A stretch of DNA of 64,000 nucleotides from Arthrobacter sp. 35W (GCF_000482545.1 NZ_KI519454.1:1488001-1552000); one strand, 5' to 3'; positions 26,004 through 35,095 are shown, numbered from the stretch's first letter. Made by a program: numbers and translations. Notes: generated by a model from the sequence alone, not told the origin.

Positions 26004-26999
26004 GTGGCAACTACCTTGCATGGCAGCCGCCGGAGCGGCAACCCGGGTGGCCGCTCCGGCGGCCGCCCGGACGGCGGGGCCCAAAATGGCAGCGGCACAG
26101 CCATCGTGGAGCGCAGGGAGGCCGGCTGGCGGCGGCGCGACCGATGGATGGGCCTGGTGTTCGTCGGTCCGCAGCTGCTGGGCATGTGCGTCTTCGTCCT
26201 GCTGCCGTTCGCCGTCGGCATGGTCCTGGCCTTTGCCAAGTGGGACGGCCTCACGGCCCTGGAATGGGTGGGCACCGACAACTTCGCCGCCCAGATGGCC
26301 AACCCGGAATTCCTGCGGGCCATCATCAACACCGTGGCGATCGCCCTCATCACCGTGCCGATCGGCCTGGCACTGTCCCTGCTGATCGCCGTCGGCCTGG
26401 ACAGGCTGCGGGCGCGCACGGGCTACCTGATCATGTACTTCGCCCCCGTAATGACCAGCTCCATCGCCATTTCCCTGGTGTGGCAGCAGATCCTGCGGGC
26501 GGACGGCCCGTTGAACTCCTCCTTCGCCAAGGTGTTCGGCATCCCGGGGCCGGATTGGCTGGGGGATCCGCGCTTTGTGCTGCCGGCCGTGTGCATCGTG
26601 ACCATCTGGTCCTCGCTGGGGCTGAACGTGATCATCTTCCTGGCCGGCCTGCAGGGCATCTCGCCCTCGATTCTGGAGGCCGCCAAGGTCGACGGCGCAG
26701 GCCCGCTGCGGACCATGCTGCGGATCCGGCTGCCGCTGCTGTCCCCGGTGGTGTTCTTCTCCACCGTGGTGGCCGTCATCAGCTCCTTCCAGACATTCGA
26801 CGTCGTCTTCATCCTCACCAAGGGCGGCGGGCCGGACGATTCCGCACGGACCATCGTGTACCAGATCTATGAGGACGGCTTCAAGAACTTCGAGTTCGGC
26901 ATGGCAAGCGCCGCCTCGATCATCCTGCTGCTCCTCACCCTCCTCGTCACGGCCGTGCAGCTGATGCTGCAGCGCCGGTTTGTCCACTACGAAAGCTGA
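26004..26999 (+). CDS. sugar ABC transporter permease (MalF type)
   Basis: A 331-residue membrane protein with a charged N-terminal extension of about 45 residues and six predicted membrane segments. The EAA loop is LEAAKVDGAGPLRTMLRIRLPLL, split over about residues 225-250. It starts at GTG 26004, four bases after the receptor stop. It forms the channel with the next product. The N-terminal extension rich in Gly/Arg is cytoplasmic. Confidence 0.9.
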   Translation: MATTLHGSRRSGNPGGRSGGRPDGGAQNGSGTAIVERREAGWRRRDRWMGLVFVGPQLLGMCVFVLLPFAVGMVLAFAKWDGLTALEWVGTDNFAAQMANPEFLRAIINTVAIALITVPIGLALSLLIAVGLDRLRARTGYLIMYFAPVMTSSIAISLVWQQILRADGPLNSSFAKVFGIPGPDWLGDPRFVLPAVCIVTIWSSLGLNVIIFLAGLQGISPSILEAAKVDGAGPLRTMLRIRLPLLSPVVFFSTVVAVISSFQTFDVVFILTKGGGPDDSARTIVYQIYEDGFKNFEFGMASAASIILLLLTLLVTAVQLMLQRRFVHYES

Positions 27000-27004
27000 C
27001 CACC

Positions 27005-27907
27005 GTGGCAACAACTCTGATCCAAGATTCGAAGGTCCGGGTGCGCGCCGCCGGGCGTCCGGCGCGCCGGCACGCCACCGGCAGCCGCGCCTCCCGGGTG
27101 CTGCTGCACGTGTTCCTGGGCGTCGGCGGCTTCCTGATGGTGGCGCCGTTCCTGTGGATGCTGCTGACCTCCTTCAAATCCCTGCCGCAGATCATTGCGG
27201 ATCCGCTGGGCCTGTTCCCAGCGCCGTGGAACTTCGCCAACTACGCGGATGCCTGGAATGCGGCGCCGTTTGGGCTGGCCTATTGGAACAGCATCTACAT
27301 CTGCGTGCTCACCGTGGCCGGCACCATTCTGACGGCCTCCATGGCGGCCTACGCCTTTGCCCGGATTGATTTCAAGGGCAGCAAGTTCCTCTTCGTGCTG
27401 TTCCTGGCCACGCAGATGGTGCCCCAGCAGGTGACCATTGTGCCGCTGTACATGATCTTCTCCGCCCTGGGCTGGGTGGATACGCATCTGGCCCTGATCA
27501 TTCCGGCCGTGCTCTGCAACCCGTTTGCCGTGTTCCTGGTCCGCCAGTTCATCCGCTCGCTGCCCGTTGAGCTGGAAGAGGCGGCACGGCTGGACGGTGC
27601 CGGACGTTGGCGCATCCTGTTCAGCGTGGTGCTGCCGAACATCAAGCCCGGGCTGGCCGCGCTGTCGATCGTGGTGGCACTGAGCGCCTGGAACAACTTC
27701 TTCCTGCCGCTCATCGTGCTCAACAGCGAGGAACAGTTCACTGTGCCCCTGCTGCTTTCCCAGTTCACCGGCCAGTATGGCGGCATCAACTACTCGTTGG
27801 TCATGGCCGCCTCGGCCATCTCCATCGTGCCGATGCTGATCGCCTTCCTGATCGGCAACCGCAAGATCCTCAACTCCATGGCCATGTCCGGCATGGGCGG
27901 CTCCTGA
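27005..27907 (+). CDS. sugar ABC transporter permease (MalG type)
   Basis: A 300-residue permease with six membrane segments. The EAA loop is ELEEAARLDGAGRWRILFSVVLPNI, positioned about residues 190-215. The start is GTG 27005, in the same ACCGTGGCAAC context as the preceding permease. Its stop overlaps the ATG of the glycosidase gene by one base (TGATG), which indicates coupled translation. It belongs to the CUT1 carbohydrate importer family. Confidence 0.9.
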   Translation: MATTLIQDSKVRVRAAGRPARRHATGSRASRVLLHVFLGVGGFLMVAPFLWMLLTSFKSLPQIIADPLGLFPAPWNFANYADAWNAAPFGLAYWNSIYICVLTVAGTILTASMAAYAFARIDFKGSKFLFVLFLATQMVPQQVTIVPLYMIFSALGWVDTHLALIIPAVLCNPFAVFLVRQFIRSLPVELEEAARLDGAGRWRILFSVVLPNIKPGLAALSIVVALSAWNNFFLPLIVLNSEEQFTVPLLLSQFTGQYGGINYSLVMAASAISIVPMLIAFLIGNRKILNSMAMSGMGGS

Positions 27908-29679
27908 TGGGTTCATGGGCCGGTGCAGGGGAGTTTCTGGACCTGTGCGAGGTGCCACTGACGGACCGCGGATCGCGGCTGCTGGTGTTCAGGAACGACG
28001 GCGGGCCCGGAACCGAGGGGGCGGCCGCGGGCGGCCTGCGGGTTGCCGGCGCCATCTACGAGCGCAGCCCACAGAAGTCCACGCATCTGCGCCGGATCGC
28101 CGTGTTCGACGGTGCTGGCCGGCCGCTGGATGTCACAGTTGTGGAACCCGAAGGTATCACCTTCGGCACCTCGGAGGCCTCGCTGGTCCTCGTGGGCGCG
28201 GATGCCCTGAGCATCGGCGCCCTGGGGCAGCCGGTGTCTGTGGTGCTGGAGCCCTTCGGTATCGGTGCCGAGGGGCAGCCGGTGTCCGAGGTGGAGGGAA
28301 CCGGGATCCACTGGTCCGCCACAGCCGGATCCGTCCCCTCCGCCGGCGATGACGGCGTCGTCCGCCTATGGCTTGAACCCGGCGCCAGTGTGCTGGTGCG
28401 GATCGGGCAGCCCGTGGACGAGGCTCCGGAACCGGACAGCCATGCCGAGGTTGCGGCGTCGGCCTCGGCGCGGTGGAGCGAGTGGTTCGCCCGGCTTCCC
28501 GCCGTCCGCGCCACCAATCTGGAGCTCGTGCGCTACGCCTGGTGGATCCTGGCGAGCAACATCGTCCAGCTGGACACACACCCCGGCATTGACGCCGTCG
28601 TGCCCTCAAAGCAGGGCTACGTTGCGGCCTGGCAGTGGGATTCCTACTTCATCAGCATAGGTCTGCGCCACGGCGACGCCGAGCTGGCGGGGGACCAGCT
28701 GCGGCTGTTCTTCGCCGAGCAGGCGCCCGACGGCGGCCTTCCGGACGTCGTCCACGACCACGGCACGCTGGCCTGCGTCGGGGACATGCCGCCCGGGGAT
28801 CTGGCCACCCTGGCCCGGATCCACGGGGCGGATTCTCCGATGGTCACCCAGGGCGACATGCCCATCACCAAACCGCCGCTGGCCGCCTGGGCGGCGCGCG
28901 CCGTCGACGCCGTGGCCGGAACCCAACTCCAAAGCGAGCTGCGGGACGGGCTGGACCGGCTGCACGCCTGGTGGTTTGCCCGGCCCACGCCGGACGGCCT
29001 GCCGGGCTACGAACACGTCTACTCCTCCGGACTGGATGATTCGCCGCTGTTCGACGACGGTGGCCCGGTGTTCGCGCCGGACCTGCCCAGCTACCTGGTG
29101 GTCGCGTTGGATGCCATGGCGGATCTGGCCGAGGAATCCGGCGACCCCGAGACCGCCGCACGGCACCGTGCCCTCGCGGAGTCGACGGCTGCAGCCTTGG
29201 TGGAGCGTCGCTTCGATTCCGAGGTGGGGCGATTTGTGGCACTGACCCCGGCAGGACGGCGGGGGACTGTGACGCCCTTTGGCCTGATGCCGCTGCTGAC
29301 CGGCCGGCTCCCGGCTCCCGTGAAGGCCGCGCTGACGGCCCAGCTGGCGGACCCCACACTATTGGGGGCACCGTACGGTCTGCCCACGGTGGGCCTGTCC
29401 GAGCCCGAGTTCAACCAGGACCGCATGTGGCGCGGCCCGGTGTGGCTGAACGTCAACTGGCTGATCGTCCAGGGCCTGCTCCGCAGCGGGCTGGAGGCCG
29501 ACGCTGCCGCCCTGGCCGAGCAGACCGTGGCGATGGTCGTCGCCAGCGGGGGGCTGCACGAGTACTGGAACCCGCTCACGGGCACCCGTGCGGTCGGCGC
29601 TACCACCGGCTTTGGCTGGTCCGCGGCGCTTTTTCTGGACCTGGCCGTCTGGCTCGCCGCCTCCGACGCCGGACGCTGA
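27907..29679 (+). CDS. GH63-like (alpha/alpha)6-barrel glycosidase
   Basis: A 590-residue protein without signal peptide. The first about 200 residues form a beta-rich domain. The rest resembles the GH63/trehalase-like barrel: WQWDSYFISIGLRHGD, DGGLPDVV, then MWRGPVWLNVNWLI and LHEYWNPLTGTR. The DSYF, RGPVW and EYWNPLTG motifs match GH63 mannosylglycerate/glucosylglycerate hydrolases and related glucosidases. It probably hydrolyses the imported glycoside together with the GH42 enzyme. Exact specificity is unknown. Last gene of the operon that began at 19581; a long imperfect hairpin follows. Confidence 0.8.
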   Translation: MGSWAGAGEFLDLCEVPLTDRGSRLLVFRNDGGPGTEGAAAGGLRVAGAIYERSPQKSTHLRRIAVFDGAGRPLDVTVVEPEGITFGTSEASLVLVGADALSIGALGQPVSVVLEPFGIGAEGQPVSEVEGTGIHWSATAGSVPSAGDDGVVRLWLEPGASVLVRIGQPVDEAPEPDSHAEVAASASARWSEWFARLPAVRATNLELVRYAWWILASNIVQLDTHPGIDAVVPSKQGYVAAWQWDSYFISIGLRHGDAELAGDQLRLFFAEQAPDGGLPDVVHDHGTLACVGDMPPGDLATLARIHGADSPMVTQGDMPITKPPLAAWAARAVDAVAGTQLQSELRDGLDRLHAWWFARPTPDGLPGYEHVYSSGLDDSPLFDDGGPVFAPDLPSYLVVALDAMADLAEESGDPETAARHRALAESTAAALVERRFDSEVGRFVALTPAGRRGTVTPFGLMPLLTGRLPAPVKAALTAQLADPTLLGAPYGLPTVGLSEPEFNQDRMWRGPVWLNVNWLIVQGLLRSGLEADAAALAEQTVAMVVASGGLHEYWNPLTGTRAVGATTGFGWSAALFLDLAVWLAASDAGR

Positions 29680-29699
29680 CCCAGTTCCGGCACCCGCCT

Positions 29700-29764
29700 G
29701 AATCGAGGTTGCAGTTGTGGCGGGGTCCGTGCCGCGGAAGCCGCCACAACTGCAAGGTCGATTC
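29700..29764. repeat. 24-bp imperfect inverted repeat (terminator or repeat element)
   Basis: Arms 29700-29723 and 29741-29764 are complementary over 24 bases apart from one adjacent two-base mismatch. The inner 15 bases (TTGCAGTTGTGGCGG and complement) are perfect, with a 17-base loop. It follows the operon end and also marks the left side of a stretch with lower GC. Terminator, repeat element or insertion scar are all possible. Confidence 0.6.
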
Positions 29765-29829
29765 CTGGTTCCACCAGAAGTTGCCCGTCCCGGATGCCGG
29801 GGCGGTCTACTTTTGCTGGGAAGTTGGCA

Positions 29830-31215
29830 TCACAACTGGATTACCGACTTCAACGCGGGAACTGCATCCTTTGTCGAGGTAAAGTCATCCATCGGCTCCC
29901 GGTCCTTTGACTTCCCGTCGCGAGTGTCGGCCTGCCTAGACCAATAGCAGGAATGCGACCAGAAGGGAACGCGTTTCATGACCCTGGCCCGGCCTGGCCG
30001 GTAGCTCAGCCGCACAGGCACGTCCCTGACGCCTGATCCGAACACGGGAGCAAGCGGCCCTCCTGCAGGGTCGCCCTCCAGGAGCCTTCGGCTGGGGAAA
30101 TAGAGATTTGTCCACCGCGTAGGTCCAAATACGGCCGAGGAATTTCCCACGAGATAGGAGCGACGGGGGTTCTCCGGCCGTTTGTATTCGTAGAAAGCGC
30201 CTTTGTCCCCAGGTGCGAACGATGGTGGACACGTTGGCAGTTCCAGCTCTGCGAACTTTTTTGCAAGGACATGCCGTTTGTTGGACAGAATGGTTTCGGC
30301 ATGAGTGAGCGGCGACCCCAAGGTTACAAAGTCACTGACTTTCCATGGAATCCCTGCAGTGGCGTTCTCCCTGTGCAGCCGGTATTGCTGTTGTTGAAAC
30401 AGGTGGACACTGGTCGTTCCGGTGGACTCCAGCTGTTCTGCACTGGACTGCTTAATGGGAGATCCAGAATCATCATCAGGCAGCCGCAGCGCGTCCCACG
30501 CAATCCGCAGAATATCGTAGCCAATGGCGGACCCCAGGCTGTGGCCCACGACAATGATCCGCGTGTACTCGTCCCCACTGTGAAGCTTCTTTATGAGCTC
30601 CACCCCACGCCGGCGAATTCGATCGCGGGCGGGAATATCGCGTGGCAAAGGCGAGAAATAGCGTAAAACATCCGATAGGAAATGTCCCATGAAGTACCAC
30701 GCCCACACGGCGGCGGACAGAGCCACCGCCAGAAGGGGAATCCAGACGATCGGCATGGTGTCCAGATTCCATTGGTGAAATAACCAACCAAGAAAATAGA
30801 GAATCGCTGCAGCTAGTACCGTCAGTATTTGAAACCACATGATCATGGTCCGTGTGGTGTGGTTCTTGTACAGGAAGAAGGGCCTCGCGGCATACTTGAC
30901 CGTCCACCGCACGACGCCAAGGGTGCGGCCTGGCGTGAACTCCGGTGTCCAGTAGAAGTCAAGGAAATCGGCGGTAGGCCTAGGGCGTTTCCCGGGGAGT
31001 GTCAGCCTGCGCAGATCTGTTCCATCCGAGAGCCTGTCCGGTTTGTTAAACAGACTGGGTGGCGGAGTCTCGTCATCCGCTGGCATGGTGACCGCAGCCA
31101 CGAAGTCCCTGAGAGTATCCATGGGGAGCTGTTCGCCCATCCCTTGGATGAACAAAACGGCGATGCGTTCCTCCGGTGGCTCTTCCTTTGGCCCTTCTGC
31201 GTGGTCGGCGTCCAT
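29830..31215 (-). CDS. alpha/beta-hydrolase (lipase-like) with two membrane segments
   Basis: A 461-residue protein. The N-terminus has IAVLFIQGMGEQLP, an oxyanion-type strand. Two hydrophobic segments follow at about residues 128-148 and 158-178. A nucleophile elbow GHSLGS follows IIVVGHSLGSAIGYDIL, then FVTLGSPLTHAET, LYFPSR and a late SHSCYW that may hold the catalytic histidine. The fold is that of large lipase-like hydrolases anchored to the membrane. Base composition is visibly less GC-rich (close to 50-55 percent in several lines) than the roughly 67-70 percent around it, suggesting acquisition by transfer. A serine hydrolase is certain; lipid versus other ester substrate is not. Confidence 0.7.
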   Translation of the reverse strand: MDADHAEGPKEEPPEERIAVLFIQGMGEQLPMDTLRDFVAAVTMPADDETPPPSLFNKPDRLSDGTDLRRLTLPGKRPRPTADFLDFYWTPEFTPGRTLGVVRWTVKYAARPFFLYKNHTTRTMIMWFQILTVLAAAILYFLGWLFHQWNLDTMPIVWIPLLAVALSAAVWAWYFMGHFLSDVLRYFSPLPRDIPARDRIRRRGVELIKKLHSGDEYTRIIVVGHSLGSAIGYDILRIAWDALRLPDDDSGSPIKQSSAEQLESTGTTSVHLFQQQQYRLHRENATAGIPWKVSDFVTLGSPLTHAETILSNKRHVLAKKFAELELPTCPPSFAPGDKGAFYEYKRPENPRRSYLVGNSSAVFGPTRWTNLYFPSRRLLEGDPAGGPLAPVFGSGVRDVPVRLSYRPGRARVMKRVPFWSHSCYWSRQADTRDGKSKDREPMDDFTSTKDAVPALKSVIQL

Positions 31216-31339
31216 GGGCTATTCTCCCTGACCTTTCCCTGGCGACGCAGGCCACGTCCGCGGTGGTCCAGCGAAAACTGTTTGCACCTACCGCGAGTTT
31301 GGACACCTTTTGAAGGCGAGTCAAGGGTGCGGCACGGCA

Positions 31340-31370
31340 GAGGCCCGCCCCGGAATCCGGGACGGGCCTC
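31340..31370 (-). terminator. hairpin terminating the SDR operon
   Basis: GAGGCCCGCCCCGG and CCGGGACGGGCCTC pair over 14 bases with one mismatch around an AAT loop, 14 bases past the end of the SDR gene on the minus strand. Confidence 0.7.
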
Positions 31371-31384
31371 ATGCCATTAGGCGC

Positions 31385-32143
31385 TTAGGCGATGCCGCCG
31401 CCGTCGACCACCAGCGCAGCGCCGGTGACGTAGGAGCTGGCGTCGCTGGCCAGCCACACCACTGCCTCGGCGATTTCGTCAGGGGTGCCCATGCGCTTGA
31501 GCGGGCGGTCGTTGGACTCGTCCAGGAAGCTCTGCTCTTCCTGGGAGAGCTGGCGGGCCTCCTCGCGCAGCATCGGTGTGTTCGTGTCGCCCGGGTTGAC
31601 GGAGTTGACGCGGATGTTGTCCGGGCCGTGGTCGATCGCCAGGGCGCGGGTCATGTTGACCACCGCCGCCTTGGAGGCGCAGTAGGACAGCGCGGTGCCG
31701 CCGCCCTTCAGTCCCCAGCCGGAGCCGGTGTTCACGATCGCGCCGCCGCCATTGGCGATCATCAGCGGCACCACAAACTTGCACATCAGGAACACGCCGC
31801 GGACGTTGACGGCCATGACCTGGTCCCACTCGGCGGTGGTGGTGTCGATGACGTTGGCGCGGCGGATGATGCCGGCGTTGTTGAAGAGGACGTTGATGGT
31901 GCCCAGGGCGGCCACAGCCTGCTCCACCGCCGCTTTCACGGAGGTCTCGTCGGCGACGTCGGCGGCAATGGCGACGGCGTTGACGCCCAGTGCCTGGATC
32001 TCCGCCGCCACGGCCTCGGCCGCTGCGTGGTTGATGTCGACGACGGCGACGTCGGCGCCTGCCGCAGCCATGGCCAAGGCCGTGGCCCGGCCGATGCCGG
32101 AACCGCCGCCGGTGACAAGGGCCTTCTTATCCTGCAAACGCAT
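31385..32143 (-). CDS. short-chain dehydrogenase/reductase (SDR)
   Basis: A 252-residue classical SDR. The cofactor motif is TGGGSGIG (about 12-19), with Asp in VVDIN favouring NAD(H). NNAG is near 85, followed by the Ser of NTGSGWG and the catalytic YCASK. The C-terminus ends TGAALVVDGGGIA. ATG 32143 has GGAG eight bases upstream, and an in-frame ATG at 32155 is the alternative. It follows the NAD-kinase-like gene on the same strand and is likely co-transcribed. The substrate, a polyol, hydroxy acid or acetoin-like compound, is unknown. Confidence 0.9.
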   Translation of the reverse strand: MRLQDKKALVTGGGSGIGRATALAMAAAGADVAVVDINHAAAEAVAAEIQALGVNAVAIAADVADETSVKAAVEQAVAALGTINVLFNNAGIIRRANVIDTTTAEWDQVMAVNVRGVFLMCKFVVPLMIANGGGAIVNTGSGWGLKGGGTALSYCASKAAVVNMTRALAIDHGPDNIRVNSVNPGDTNTPMLREEARQLSQEEQSFLDESNDRPLKRMGTPDEIAEAVVWLASDASSYVTGAALVVDGGGIA

Positions 32144-32231
32144 GGTGTTCTCCATATCGGGTGTCGCTTCCTTGAGTGGGTGATGATCGATGGGTCGGGG
32201 GGAAATGCTGGTGGAAAGTTGTTAGGGGCGC

Positions 32232-33389
32232 CTAGTCCAAAGTGCCGACGGGGTAGACGGTTTCAGTGCCGGGGCCGGTGAAAACCTTGGTGTAGCCGCT
32301 CAGGGCGGCGTCGGCCTCTGCACTGCCGGTGTCCACGCGCAGGGCGCGGGTTCCCAGCGAGGCCAGCTTCGCCGGCGTCGCGATCACCAGCAGTTCAGTG
32401 CCCCTAACGAGTTCTGCGGTGAGCTGCTGGTTTCCACGGCCCACAATGAAGCCCTGGCCGCCCAGGGGCGTGACCACGATGGTAGCCGTGACGCCGGACA
32501 ACAATTCTTCCAGCTCTGCGGCCGTGGCATCCTTGGCCAGCAGCACGCCGTCGCGCACCACATCCACACCCAGCCTGGTCAGCTTCAGGCCGAGGGAGCA
32601 GCCGACGGCGAGGGTGGTGCCGCCGGGGCCGAGCACATAGGCGTGGCCTGCCCGCATTGACGCGGCAAAGGCATCGGCCAATGCGCCGACGGCCGTGGCG
32701 TCGGAGGCGGGGGTGGGGGTCTTGCGGTCCTGGAGCCGGGTGGGGTCGACGGGCACCCGAAGGGACCCGTAGTACGCGGGGGAGGCCGCACCGGCCCGCA
32801 GCGCGTCCTCGTCAATGTCCACCACATCGCGTTCGGTGGTGGCGCGGGCGGGGGAGAGCAGCCATGCCGCCGCCGCGGACCCGGCCGCAACGGGCGTCAG
32901 CGCAAAGGCCGCGGAATAGATCTTGACGCCGGCCGGAATGCCCAGCACGGGCAGGGCGCCGTCGACGGCGTCGAGAATGTCGCGGGCGGTGCCGTCGCCG
33001 CCGGCAAAGAGCAGCAGGTCCACACCGGAGTCCCGGAGGGCCAGCGCAAGGGTGCGCGTGCTGGCGGCCGTTGTTGCCCCATGTGACGCGGACTGCGCGC
33101 CATCTGGCTCGGCCCAGGGGGAGGCCAGCCGCACGCTGCACAGGCCTGCCGCGGCGTCTTCGCCGAGTTCGCCGGGCCCGGTGAGCACAACGACGTCGCG
33201 GCCCTGGTGGGCCAGCCTGTCGACCAGCTGCCGGAGGGCGCGCCGGGTCCGCAGCGCCGATTGGGGTTCCACTCCTGCTGCCCGGGCGAGCTCGCGGATG
33301 TCGGGAGCGTCGCTGCCCTTGTGGGCGCACGGGCCGCCGAGGCCGGCAACGGGATTGACGATCAGTCCTACAACAAATGGCTGTGGCAT
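32232..33389 (-). CDS. ATP-NAD kinase-like protein (AcoX-type)
   Basis: A 385-residue protein with the NAD-kinase-like fold. The N-terminal VVGLIVNPVAGLGG, central LLLFAGGDGTARDILDAV (GGDGT motif) and IPAGVKIYSAAFALTP are characteristic of the COG3199 branch that includes AcoX of acetoin operons. The middle holds a variable insertion (about 185-245). True NAD kinase activity is not guaranteed for this branch. Its pairing with an SDR and a GntR regulator resembles small catabolic units for diols or hydroxy compounds. It is divergent from the GntR gene with CTGTATACAG in between. Confidence 0.8.
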   Translation of the reverse strand: MPQPFVVGLIVNPVAGLGGPCAHKGSDAPDIRELARAAGVEPQSALRTRRALRQLVDRLAHQGRDVVVLTGPGELGEDAAAGLCSVRLASPWAEPDGAQSASHGATTAASTRTLALALRDSGVDLLLFAGGDGTARDILDAVDGALPVLGIPAGVKIYSAAFALTPVAAGSAAAAWLLSPARATTERDVVDIDEDALRAGAASPAYYGSLRVPVDPTRLQDRKTPTPASDATAVGALADAFAASMRAGHAYVLGPGGTTLAVGCSLGLKLTRLGVDVVRDGVLLAKDATAAELEELLSGVTATIVVTPLGGQGFIVGRGNQQLTAELVRGTELLVIATPAKLASLGTRALRVDTGSAEADAALSGYTKVFTGPGTETVYPVGTLD

Positions 33390-33403
33390 GGGACCCCTTT
33401 CTC

Positions 33404-33420
33404 CTGTATACAGTATACTG
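33404..33420. promoter_or_regulatory. overlapping palindromic operators at the GntR intergenic region
   Basis: CTGTATACAG (33404-33413) overlaps CAGTATACTG (33411-33420), two perfect palindromes sharing three bases. The first is identical to the site before the GH42 operon at 19535-19544. The position, 14 bases before the NAD-kinase-like start and 90 bases before gntR, suits autoregulation and repression of the divergent operon. Confidence 0.65.
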
Positions 33421-33509
33421 CATGTAGAACGCGGGCAAGAGATTGCTTCAGCTAGGATGCGATGAACAGTCTGCGGTGGGGGACTGGACCGCAGAGTGAG
33501 GAGAACGGC

Positions 33510-34163
33510 ATGTCAATACAGCGTCAAACCCTGCGCGAGCAGATCGAAACCGAAATCATGGAACGTGTGGGCGCGGGTGATTTCGACATGGGATCGGCCA
33601 TCAATGAGGTGGCCCTGTCCGTGGAGCTGGGCGTCAGCCGCACGCCGCTGCGCGAGGCCCTGATATCCCTCACGCAGCAGGGTGTCATAGACCGAGAATC
33701 CGGCAAGGGGTTCCGTTGGGCACCTGTCAGCGCGGCGGATTTCGCGGAGATGGTGCAGATCATCGCGGCCCTGGAATCCCTGGCCGTCTCCCTCACCGCG
33801 CCGGAGGCATTGGCCAAGATCGCGCCCGAGCTGCTGGCCCAGGCCCGCGGATTCACGGATTCGATCGGCTCCTCGGCGGAGCTGGACCTCCACGACGACC
33901 AGTTCCATGAGCTGCTGCTCTCCGGCAATCCCAACCGGCGCCTGGCGGAAAGCATCGCGTCCATGAAGCTGGCCCTGCGCCGCTATGAGCGGCTGCTGGT
34001 CTCCAGCACGGATCTGATTGAGCGCTCCGCCTCCGAACATGAGGCGATCGCCACGGCCCTGCTGGCCGGCGATGTCCCGGCCGCTGTGGCAGCGCTGAGC
34101 GCCAATTGGAACAACGGAACCAACCGGCTCATCGAGGTTGCCGAGGCCAAGCGGCCGGCCTAG
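33510..34163 (+). CDS. GntR-family regulator (FadR/FCD subfamily)
   Basis: A 217-residue regulator. The winged HTH covers about residues 8-75 (QTLREQIETEIMERV; ELGVSRTPLREALISLTQQGVI). The all-helical FCD ligand domain covers about 85-210, with likely metal or ligand residues in LHDDQFHELLLSGNPNRR and SEHEAIATALLAGD. GAGGAGA lies about five to ten bases before the ATG. It is the natural candidate for binding the CTGTATACAG sites and therefore for linking the SDR unit and the distant GH42/GcvP-like operon. FCD effectors are usually organic acids or sugar acids. Confidence 0.88.
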   Translation: MSIQRQTLREQIETEIMERVGAGDFDMGSAINEVALSVELGVSRTPLREALISLTQQGVIDRESGKGFRWAPVSAADFAEMVQIIAALESLAVSLTAPEALAKIAPELLAQARGFTDSIGSSAELDLHDDQFHELLLSGNPNRRLAESIASMKLALRRYERLLVSSTDLIERSASEHEAIATALLAGDVPAAVAALSANWNNGTNRLIEVAEAKRPA

Positions 34164-34888
34164 CCTGCCACTGGAGCCGGCAGCCTGGCCGAGACCATCG
34201 AGTCGAAAAGACCCGCGAGGTAGTACTGCCCGGCCTCGCTGGGATGGTCCCCGTCGGGCCCGATCAGCTCATCGGCGCGTCCCATGATCCAGTGCTCGGC
34301 AATGGGATCGACAAAGGCCACTCCGGCAGCCTGGGCCTCGGATGCCACCGCGTCCCGGACCTGCAGTCGCTCAGGCTCGGGATCGTCGGTGTAGGAGGGC
34401 GGGCCAACGACGACGACGGCGGCCGTTGGCGCCGCGGCCTTGATGCCGGCATAGGTTTGGGCGGCAGCTTCCCGCAGCTCACCGTCGTCGTACCCCATGT
34501 CGTTTTCCGATCCGAACACCACCACCAATGACGTGTCGGAGGGGATCTCCGCCGCCTCGTCCACGAACGTCTCATCATCGTCGCCGATGCTGACGTAGCC
34601 GCTGCCGTTCCGTGCGGCGTTGATGATCTGCACCGCTGCACCGCGGGTGTCGAAATCATCCTGCAGCAGCGCCGGCCACGCCAACTCGGGGCTGGTGCCG
34701 TACCCGGTGGACAGCGAATCGCCCAGCACGACAACTGTGCTCAGCAAGGAATCGGCGGAGGGGGCGGCGGCCGGGCCCGGCGACGGCCCGACGGGCAGCC
34801 CACCAGGCGAAACCGTCGAAGCGGAGCTGCTGCATCCGGCCAGCACCAGAGCCCCCGCCGCAGCCAGGACCAGCACGGTGGACTTCAT
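34160..34888 (-). CDS. SGNH/GDSL-family esterase lipoprotein (paralogue of 8875-9606)
   Basis: A 242-residue lipoprotein. The signal MKSTVLVLAAAGALVLAGC ends in a lipobox. The SGNH blocks are VVLGDSLSTGYGTSPELAWPAL (Ser), VVFGSENDMG, and DGDHPSEAG (Asp/His). Blocks and spacing match the protein encoded at 8875-9606 closely (GDSxSTGY; GSEND; FVDPIA.W.M), so both derive from one ancestor. GGAAGGGAG precedes the ATG. It overlaps the 3' end of gntR by four bases in convergent orientation. Extracytoplasmic ester hydrolysis is likely; the substrate is unknown. Confidence 0.88.
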   Translation of the reverse strand: MKSTVLVLAAAGALVLAGCSSSASTVSPGGLPVGPSPGPAAAPSADSLLSTVVVLGDSLSTGYGTSPELAWPALLQDDFDTRGAAVQIINAARNGSGYVSIGDDDETFVDEAAEIPSDTSLVVVFGSENDMGYDDGELREAAAQTYAGIKAAAPTAAVVVVGPPSYTDDPEPERLQVRDAVASEAQAAGVAFVDPIAEHWIMGRADELIGPDGDHPSEAGQYYLAGLFDSMVSARLPAPVAG

Positions 34889-35095
34889 GACACACTCCCT
34901 TCCGGCCGGCCGCGGCGGCATGCCAGAGTCCAGTGTGCAACGTCTTGCTGTGAAAGACCTTTGATTCGCCCCGGCACGCGGCACCGAGGCACCTTTCAGG
35001 AACTTCCCAGCCTTATGGGCCCAGAATGGTCTTTGGCAAGCTGTGAAGGGATGCGTGGTCCATGGTCGGAAGTCTGGGGCGAGAGGTGGTGGTCC

